A stretch of 64,000 nucleotides of DNA from BRH-c32 sp041674625. Its GTDB lineage: Bacteria > Bacteroidota > Ignavibacteria > Ignavibacteriales > Melioribacteraceae. The notes under the pieces are model-generated. The model was not told the origin of the DNA. It saw nothing but the letters and a program-made list of their open reading frames with translations, and searched no databases. Positions 59,163 through 64,000 of the stretch are shown piece after piece (the first letter of the stretch is position 1; every line of letters starts with the position of its first letter). The stretch spans positions 80,549 to 144,548 of the forward strand of contig JBAYVI010000001.1 in the NCBI GenBank assembly GCA_041674625.1. Reading direction: 5' to 3'. A program made the translations under genes and the position numbers.

Positions 59163-59189
59163 ATTACAAAGTATTGTGATATTTGTCAA
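59161..59189 (-). promoter_or_regulatory. sigma70-type promoter
   Basis: TTGACA, 17 bases, TAATGT with CTTTG before the -10. It nearly duplicates the promoter at 56236-56264 and would start a transcript about 85 bases before ATG 59071. Confidence 0.65.
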
Positions 59190-59199
59190 GGGTAAATGT

Positions 59200-60324
59200 T
59201 TATAATATTAATTCTATTTGTTTATCTTGGTAAGTACACACAGTATAGGCTAACGCACCAGTCGAACAACCACCTTTATGCAACGCATCATATAGACCCG
59301 AAGAAACTATAATGCAGTTCTCTGGATCTAAAGCCAGACCCGGCTCTAGTTTCTTCGGGTCTATATGATGCGCTATGAGGTCATCATTAGGATGCGTTGA
59401 ATCGATAGTACAGAAGTTATAACCATATTCCTCTCGTTGACGTTTTAAGTTCTCTTCTCTCCATATTGAAAGTTCGTGTGGTGTTGGTTGATTTAGATTT
59501 TGCCTTGTGTTTGGGTCAGATCGTAATTTATATAAAATACACGAATGCTTACAATCATCTGAACAATATAAATTGTGTTCTGTTCCCAAAGAATACCTCC
59601 AAGGGTTTTCTATTGTACTAATCCTACTCCACAATTGGTAACTAGTTGGAGGGAACCACTTCTCACACTTCTTGCACCTTACATCAATTCCAAGTTCTCC
59701 ATTTATCCTGTCTCGAATCTCTTCTATTTGACAAAATAAGGGGTATTTGTCTTGATAATCTTTGACTTGCAGAGTAAATCTTTCTTTTGCTTTTTCGGAA
59801 GAGTAACATCCGCAAGAAGTCGTCGCCCCAGTTCTTAAACTACCTAATTCGTATCTTCCAATATTCCCATCACAAGAGCACTGAGCTATTACTTGTCGCG
59901 AATTATTAGCCCCTCTCTCAACTTCACCTAATACGGTCAGTCTCCCATATATTTCCCCTATTACATCCTCTCTTTCTCTTTCCACTTCTTTTTTAAAACA
60001 ACCACAGGATTTAGATTTTCCACTATTTAGATCATACAACCTAACATTCTTTACCGTTTTCTCAATGCAGTCGCATTGACATAATATTGTTCTATCTTTT
60101 CCCCTTGCTACCTCTAGCTCTCTGATCACCACCCATCTACCAAACTTGTCTCCTGGATTTATCTCGATTTTCCTAATTTTGATATTATTCTTATTGAGAA
60201 TATTCCTTATCGTTAAGGGGTGTATTCCAAACATTTTCCCTAATACAGGAGATTTGATATTTTCTTCTGTATATAATCTACATACTTCAATAATCTGTTC
60301 ATCGGTTAGTTTTCTTTTACCCAT
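59200..60324 (-). CDS. HNH endonuclease with HTH and zinc repeats
   Basis: 374 residues from ATG 60324, where AGGAGG lies five bases upstream. Residues 1-45 (TDEQIIEVCRLYTEEN, SPVLGKMFGIHPLTIRNIL) form a helix-turn-helix. Two zinc repeats follow (FGRWVVI, CQCDC, SCGC; YGRLTVL, CSC, SCGCY), then a CxxC-rich part and the histidine core LIAHHIDPKK. Paralogous to 3323-4465, which has three repeats and no HTH. Confidence 0.8.
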   Translation of the reverse strand: MGKRKLTDEQIIEVCRLYTEENIKSPVLGKMFGIHPLTIRNILNKNNIKIRKIEINPGDKFGRWVVIRELEVARGKDRTILCQCDCIEKTVKNVRLYDLNSGKSKSCGCFKKEVEREREDVIGEIYGRLTVLGEVERGANNSRQVIAQCSCDGNIGRYELGSLRTGATTSCGCYSSEKAKERFTLQVKDYQDKYPLFCQIEEIRDRINGELGIDVRCKKCEKWFPPTSYQLWSRISTIENPWRYSLGTEHNLYCSDDCKHSCILYKLRSDPNTRQNLNQPTPHELSIWREENLKRQREEYGYNFCTIDSTHPNDDLIAHHIDPKKLEPGLALDPENCIIVSSGLYDALHKGGCSTGALAYTVCTYQDKQIELIL

Positions 60325-60335
60325 TAATACCTCCT

Positions 60336-60542
60336 TCAAAGGAGAGTGATAGTCCTCTTAGTACTTCCTCCATTTTCAATTACAATTACACCCTGTTGCC
60401 TCAATAATCCAATACACCTCGAAACAGAAACCTCATGGACACCAAGCTCTTGAGCAATTTTATAATTACTAATTTTAATCTGATTGTTTGAATCTAAATT
60501 CTCTTTGATGAAACGTAAAACCATTTTTGTGATTGGTGTCAT
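60336..60542 (-). CDS. small winged-helix regulator
   Basis: 68 residues (TKMVLRFIKENLDSNNQIKI, then ISNYKIAQELGVHEVSVSRC and IGLLRQQGVIVI), a compact winged helix. It is transcribed from the sigma28-type promoter at 60562-60589. It overlaps the longest possible start of the HNH gene. It parallels the regulator at 35337-35561. Confidence 0.7.
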   Translation of the reverse strand: MTPITKMVLRFIKENLDSNNQIKISNYKIAQELGVHEVSVSRCIGLLRQQGVIVIENGGSTKRTITLL

Positions 60543-60561
60543 ATTTCCTCCTTAATATACC

Positions 60562-60589
60562 TTATCGGCATAACGAGTGTAAAACTTTA
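60562..60589 (-). promoter_or_regulatory. sigma28-type promoter
   Basis: TAAAGTTT, 12 bases, GCCGATAA on the minus strand; both boxes match the FliA consensus fully. AGGAGG and the start of the winged-helix gene follow 20 bases later. Confidence 0.75.
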
Positions 60590-60636
60590 ACAATTTATTT
60601 AGGTTTAGAAAATATTTTGTTCAATACCATTCTCAA

Positions 60637-61746
60637 TTATTCATCGTTCTTTAAAAGAAATTCAGGGTTGATAGATTTGAAAGAAATTTTATCTTCAGTA
60701 ATATGTCTGAAAACCAATCCTTCAGCAATGGCTTCCTCATTCAATGCGCTTTTCATCTTAGATAAATTTACGAAATGGCGAACATCATGAGCATCACCAT
60801 CCATCATCAACAAAGAATGATGCGGAACTTCTTTCAGCCCAAGATGAATGAATACTTCTGCTTTCTCACGTTTACTCAAATACCTCTTTTCATCAATATC
60901 ATAAACAGAGAAAGCAAAGAACTCGATACCCTCCAATTTATACTTGTTCTTCTGAATTCCTTCACCTACAATTTCACCTTGAATCGCTATATTCAAGTTA
61001 AGGTTTTTTAATTTCTTCTTGAATTCATAACGCTTGGCAATCGTCCACCAAGTGGAATTGTTTTCATTCTTGATCCATAGATTTCTTGAACAAACACCAA
61101 AAGCATTTCTAATCCATGGCCTCCACCATTTATTCAATTTCTTGTTATAGAAAATAGTAAGAGACTGACCATCAAGCTTTTCTGTTGCATAGAACGCATG
61201 ACCATGATACTTCCTCGAAATCCATGGCATGTTCTGAATTCTTTCTTCGTCGGTCTTAGGTATCCATTCAGGGAAATTACCTTTGAGCTTTGGGAACAGA
61301 AACATATACCCTTTACGAAACAACCAGAACTGCATCCCGAATTTCACGAACTTATTATTGTACTTAGGTTCGTTTGATTCTTTTTCAATCTTCATTTCAG
61401 GATCGTATTTTGTAACGCCAATAATTTCTGAAATATCAGTGCCTTCAACAAAATGTTCTTTGTATCCAAATTCCTGAAGAATTGAAACTGGCAGAGCTAA
61501 ACCCTGTGAAATTTGCTTACGCAATTTTATTGTACGAACTCTATATTTTCTGGGCTGCATGAACTCAAATATAAGATGCCTAGGAAGTTGAGAGTCGATT
61601 TCAAAATAACAACAAAAATCTCCAACATTGAACTCGCCCTTCTTAACCACTAATTCCCAACCAAGAATTGTGGCCTTCTCAATCTTATCAGCCCCTTCTA
61701 TAGGTTCAATATTAGCAATTCTCTGTATGGTTGCCAAATGTCTCAT
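60637..61746 (-). CDS. RNA ligase (DRB0094/Rnl5-type)
   Basis: 369 residues. The N-terminal 110 are an OB-like domain (RIANIEPIEGADKIEKATIL). The nucleotidyltransferase core starts at ATEKLDGQSLTIF (lysine K near 188), with IQGEIVGEGIQKNKY (motif III-IIIa) and EGLVFRH (motif IV). Ligases of this family seal nicks with an RNA 3' end, often undoing host RNA cleavage. Placed next to a tRNA gene, it may repair tRNA cut by host defence (inference). Confidence 0.85.
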   Translation of the reverse strand: MRHLATIQRIANIEPIEGADKIEKATILGWELVVKKGEFNVGDFCCYFEIDSQLPRHLIFEFMQPRKYRVRTIKLRKQISQGLALPVSILQEFGYKEHFVEGTDISEIIGVTKYDPEMKIEKESNEPKYNNKFVKFGMQFWLFRKGYMFLFPKLKGNFPEWIPKTDEERIQNMPWISRKYHGHAFYATEKLDGQSLTIFYNKKLNKWWRPWIRNAFGVCSRNLWIKNENNSTWWTIAKRYEFKKKLKNLNLNIAIQGEIVGEGIQKNKYKLEGIEFFAFSVYDIDEKRYLSKREKAEVFIHLGLKEVPHHSLLMMDGDAHDVRHFVNLSKMKSALNEEAIAEGLVFRHITEDKISFKSINPEFLLKNDE

Positions 61747-61751
61747 TTATT

Positions 61752-61916
61752 TCAACTCCTCTCAATACCTACAGTTTCATTTATATCATTATCACGCAAC
61801 CAAGCCCAATGATAATCATCCGTTTCAATAACGCAATTATATTCTCTCAAAACAGCGTTGATTTTATCTTTACATTCTTCAAGATCGGTTCTTTTATTCT
61901 GCTTTGAATTTTTCAT
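61752..61916 (-). CDS. hypothetical small protein
   Basis: 54 residues from ATG 61916 (MKNSKQNKRTDLEECKDKIN). Acidic C-terminal half (DDYHWAWLRDNDIN). The longer frame is rejected because it overlaps the gene upstream. Confidence 0.6.
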   Translation of the reverse strand: MKNSKQNKRTDLEECKDKINAVLREYNCVIETDDYHWAWLRDNDINETVGIERS

Positions 61917-61917
61917 T

Positions 61918-62358
61918 TCAGCCCTGCATTTCATAATTTTTCGTAAATTTCTTGCTTTCAGAAGATAAACAAATTCTATATTTATTTTCATCGTACTTGA
62001 TTTTACCACGCATTGTAATAGCAGGTAAGGTATCATCAACCATAACCATATCGGTTAATTTGTGATAATCTTTAATCACTTTATCCGATTTTATTCTATC
62101 TGAAATCTTGAGAGTCACCCTACCAGTTGCTGGATTAATGGTAATCTTAGAAGACGCAGAATCAACGTATAGAATTTCAAGAAACCTTTCGCTAACTAGT
62201 AATACTATTCTATTTTGGACTTCAATATATTTTGCTTGGGATTCAATCTTTTCGTCCCTGAGCCTAACTTGCTTTTCAACGTACTCAAGAGTACCAGGAG
62301 AGATACCCATTACTCTTAGGTGTTTCTTGATCTCCCCTAACGTTCTTAATCTGGTCAT
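61918..62358 (-). CDS. hypothetical protein
   Basis: 146 residues, helical N-terminal half (LGEIKKHLRVMGISPGTLEY) and beta-rich C-terminal half. First protein gene after the tRNA-Leu. No family recognised. Confidence 0.6.
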   Translation of the reverse strand: MTRLRTLGEIKKHLRVMGISPGTLEYVEKQVRLRDEKIESQAKYIEVQNRIVLLVSERFLEILYVDSASSKITINPATGRVTLKISDRIKSDKVIKDYHKLTDMVMVDDTLPAITMRGKIKYDENKYRICLSSESKKFTKNYEMQG

Positions 62359-62377
62359 GGTAAATCTCCTTGGTTAA

Positions 62378-62466
62378 TGGTCCAAACGGAGGGAGTCGAA
62401 CCCTCAATCCCATATGGGCGGGAGATTTTAAGTCTCCAGTGTATCGCCAATTCCACCACGCTTGGA
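62378..62466 (-). tRNA. tRNA-Leu(UAA)
   Basis: A complete cloverleaf: acceptor TCCAAGC/GTTTGGA, D-arm TGGTGGAATTGGCGATACA, anticodon arm GGAGA-CTTAAAA-TCTCC with anticodon TAA, a long variable arm (CCCATATGGG), T-arm GAGGG-TTCGACT-CCCTC and an encoded CCA. It reads UUA, common in this AT-rich phage. Confidence 0.95.
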
Positions 62467-62473
62467 TATTAGG

Positions 62474-62590
62474 TCACTTCACCTTAGACCTTTCCCAAAG
62501 TTCTTTTACTTTATTCAAATGTTCCTGACTTTGTGGCTTGCCTTGAGTATTAAGTCTCAAGAAATAACGATATTTTTGTTCATTTGTCAA
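62474..62590 (-). CDS. possible small protein (weak start)
   Basis: An open frame ends at 62474 (KNLTNEQKYRYFLRLNTQGK, then PQSQEHLNKVKELWERSKVK). The best start is TTG 62590; the frame continues further upstream without a start codon. It may be the shifted end of the HD gene or a separate gene. It overlaps a promoter-like TTGACA. Confidence 0.35.
   Translation of the reverse strand: MTNEQKYRYFLRLNTQGKPQSQEHLNKVKELWERSKVK
62562..62590 (-). promoter_or_regulatory. weak sigma70-type promoter of tRNA-Leu
   Basis: TTGACA, 17 bases, TTATTT, about 95 bases upstream of the tRNA. The -35 and spacing match the other seven promoters, the -10 is weaker. Confidence 0.4.
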
Positions 62591-62636
62591 GTTCTTAGTT
62601 TCTCCCCATGATACAGGAGAATTTTTAAATTTATTT

Positions 62637-63089
62637 TTAAGATAAAGAATTGTTAATTAAAATTTTAACTTTTACCTTGACTAAATACTCAAGAGCTTTT
62701 TGGTATTTCATACATCTTTTAATATCTTCACTCGTAGCCTTACCATCTAGCCTTGATAAATCCAAATTATCTTTTAAATCTTCAATCTTCACTGCTCTCG
62801 CAATTTCATTTTCGGAAACTCGTTTAATAAAATCCATATAAGATTCATTTTCTTTTCTTGTAATTGCTAAAATTGCATTGAGAATATAATTACTAAAGTT
62901 ATAAGATACATCATTAATCTCTCCCCCATCTTCTAATATATCATGAAGGATTGCCACAATTCGATATTTTTCATCTTTAAATTTACTTGCAACCCTTAAC
63001 GGATGGAAGATGTACGGTTGTCCACCTTTATCAAGTTGGCCTGAATGGACTCTATTTGCTAAATCGATAGCTATATTTATTTGTTTCAT
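62637..63089 (-). CDS. HD-domain hydrolase (SpoT/MESH1-like)
   Basis: 150 residues. HSGQLDKGGQPYIFHPLRVA (16-35), then LHDILEDGG (47-55), then VKIEDLKDN (about 100-108), give the histidine, HD and distal aspartate of RelA/SpoT-type HD hydrolases such as MESH1, which remove (p)ppGpp. Such an enzyme could damp the host stringent response, but other substrates are possible. Confidence 0.75.
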   Translation of the reverse strand: MKQINIAIDLANRVHSGQLDKGGQPYIFHPLRVASKFKDEKYRIVAILHDILEDGGEINDVSYNFSNYILNAILAITRKENESYMDFIKRVSENEIARAVKIEDLKDNLDLSRLDGKATSEDIKRCMKYQKALEYLVKVKVKILINNSLS

Positions 63090-63092
63090 TTT

Positions 63093-63221
63093 TTACTTCC
63101 TTAGTAGCAAAGAATATCTTATTGCGCACCACCAATCATGTTTCCCAATTTCATAACCAAGTGATGTCGCATAATCTGCGGCAATTTGCCATTCTTGACT
63201 GCTCACATTTGTATATTTCAT
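63093..63221 (-). CDS. very small protein
   Basis: 42 residues from ATG 63221 (MKYTNVSSQEWQIAADYATS), with a GGGA site. No family recognised. Confidence 0.5.
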   Translation of the reverse strand: MKYTNVSSQEWQIAADYATSLGYEIGKHDWWCAIRYSLLLRK

Positions 63222-63273
63222 AACTATTCCCTTCTATGTAAATTCGATTACAAAGTGGATATTGCTTAACTAA

Positions 63274-63528
63274 TTACCCGTGGATATCATAGCCAGCAAA
63301 TCTATTTACCAATGTTGCGTGTCCTTTAATCTCAGGATGCTTTCTCAAGTGGCTCCTGAAAGCTCGGAGTGTTCTGCATGGAGCGCCTGAACTATAGAAT
63401 TGTGCTCGGTCCATTTCCTCGGACTTCACCCATTTTCTGTCTTTATATGACCACCAAAGGTCCAGATCAATGTATATCCACATAAAACGGCTATGCAAGC
63501 GTTGGCCTTTCGGCTTATCAAATTTCAT
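63274..63528 (-). CDS. hypothetical basic protein
   Basis: 84 residues from ATG 63528 (MKFDKPKGQRLHSRFMWIYI), with AGGCG before it. Basic, aromatic and histidine-rich at the C-terminus; possibly nucleic-acid binding. Confidence 0.55.
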   Translation of the reverse strand: MKFDKPKGQRLHSRFMWIYIDLDLWWSYKDRKWVKSEEMDRAQFYSSGAPCRTLRAFRSHLRKHPEIKGHATLVNRFAGYDIHG

Positions 63529-63535
63529 ATATCGC

Positions 63536-63727
63536 CTACTTTTCTTTAGCGGCACAATCTACACGGGCGATTGAACCATCCAAGGAATATTTATATATCA
63601 AAGCTTTCATACCAGCATCTTCACATTCTTTAACGGCCTGGATAGTTTCCACTCTTGTCATAGGTTTACCACACCCAGAAATAAATAGAACTACAAGCAA
63701 AATAAGAATAATGTTTATAGTTTTCAT
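63536..63727 (-). CDS. small lipoprotein
   Basis: 63 residues. A signal sequence (MKTINIILILLVVLFISGC) ends in a lipobox with the modified cysteine C19, then a short mature part with two more cysteines (VKECEDAG, RVDCAAKE). Small phage lipoproteins of this type, as I recall, occur in phages of Gram-negative hosts; a spanin role is possible but not shown. Confidence 0.7.
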   Translation of the reverse strand: MKTINIILILLVVLFISGCGKPMTRVETIQAVKECEDAGMKALIYKYSLDGSIARVDCAAKEK

Positions 63728-63745
63728 AGTTTGTACTCCTTAATG

Positions 63746-63937
63746 TCATTTAAGCAATTTTAACAGTATATCTCTGTTGCCATTAAGCCAATCCAACATA
63801 TCAACACCGTCAACTCTACAACAGATATGATCGTCGTACCATTTTAAAAACTTAATTTTCTCTTCATGGGCCTCTGCGTCGCCCCTTACTTGAAATATTT
63901 GGCCGTCTTCTGTTTTATAACTTTTTATCTATTTCAT
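63746..63937 (-). pseudogene. small gene with in-frame stop at codon 3
   Basis: ATG 63937 has TAGGG seven bases upstream. The frame reads MK, then TAG, then 60 open codons (IKSYKTEDGQIFQVRGDAEA at the start). The body KTEDGQIF ... AEAHEEKI matches a common phage mini-protein pattern. The stop may be a recent mutation or two compensating A-run indels. Confidence 0.5.
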
Positions 63938-64000
63938 AGATTACCCTAAAAAGTTCGGCTAAGTCTTGAAGCTCAGAAAGCACTTCACTAAAACCAGAAG
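63915..64000 (-). CDS. C-terminal end of a gene outside the window
   Basis: The frame enters from the right edge and ends at 63915 (SGFSEVLSELQDLAELFRVI, then YEIDKKL). It overlaps the next start by 23 bases. Too short to identify. Confidence 0.5.
   Translation of the reverse strand, partial: SGFSEVLSELQDLAELFRVIYEIDKKL

Noticed and set aside
1..64000. Reassigned genetic code (TAA or TAG as glutamine), suggested by two genes with early stops
   Set aside because: TAA, TAG and TGA all end well-supported genes here, and no long gene has an internal stop.
1..64000. Plus-strand open frames of 60-190 codons across the window
   Set aside because: Except for tnpB they lie opposite clear minus-strand genes, lack ribosome sites and show no motifs.
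1..64000. CRISPR array or terminal repeats
   Set aside because: No evenly spaced repeats with unique spacers were seen; tandem repeats are limited to the short ones listed.

Overview
The window looks like part of the early (replication, nucleotide metabolism and small accessory genes) region of a large, AT-rich tailed-phage genome. Nearly every gene reads on the minus strand, in tightly packed runs with overlapping stop and start codons (ATGA, TAATG, ATGAATAA) and good GGAG-type ribosome binding sites. There are no rRNA genes, no bacterial housekeeping operons, no CRISPR array, and no terminase, portal, capsid or tail genes. The host is not identified. A lipoprotein gene, a SleB-type lysin with an N-terminal anchor and flagellar-sigma-like promoters point to a flagellated, probably Gram-negative, bacterium (inference).

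Layout, in the direction of transcription (high to low coordinates). 64000-60600: lysis-type lipoprotein, HD-domain (SpoT/MESH1-like) hydrolase, tRNA-Leu(UAA), RNA ligase. 60600-56100: small winged-helix regulator, HNH endonuclease, several cysteine-rich mini-genes, UvsW-like helicase, a tRNA-like gene. 56100-47000: pyrimidine-dimer-glycosylase-like protein, DUF4942-type methyltransferase, many small genes, an HNH endonuclease and a possible replication-initiation protein. 47000-43000: a radical SAM gene followed by three genes that share the N-terminal signature MKSRN(F/Y)FVSNSSSSSF; upstream lie a broken GIY-YIG endonuclease and a cut-off second copy of the radical SAM 5' end. 43000-35300: small accessory genes and a SleB-type cell wall hydrolase. 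35300-32300: DnaB-like helicase, with a TnpB element (the only plus-strand gene) inserted at its 3' end. 32300-20900: second radical SAM enzyme, deaminase, DnaG-like primase, nucleotidyltransferase, PRPP-synthetase-like and NAMPT-like pair. 20200-272: DnaE-type polymerase with a C-terminal uracil-DNA-glycosylase-like domain, ATP-dependent DNA ligase, Hc1/histone-H1-like protein, gp32-like SSB, RecA/UvsX recombinase, AP2-HNH endonuclease, 5'-3' exonuclease, endonuclease VII, and SbcD with SbcC split into two genes.

Together these encode most of a self-sufficient replisome and recombination system (polymerase, helicase, primase, SSB, ligase, exonuclease, RecA, SbcCD, Holliday-junction resolvase, UvsW), plus a possible NAD+ rebuilding pair. 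Two promoter classes can be read. One is sigma70-like (TTGACA-17-TAnnnT, eight copies). The other matches the flagellar sigma28 consensus TAAAGTTT-N11/12-GCCGATAA (four copies), in front of three small HTH regulators and the tnpB gene. Eight single-base homopolymer frameshifts and two early in-frame stops all fall in small accessory genes or in a mobile endonuclease.
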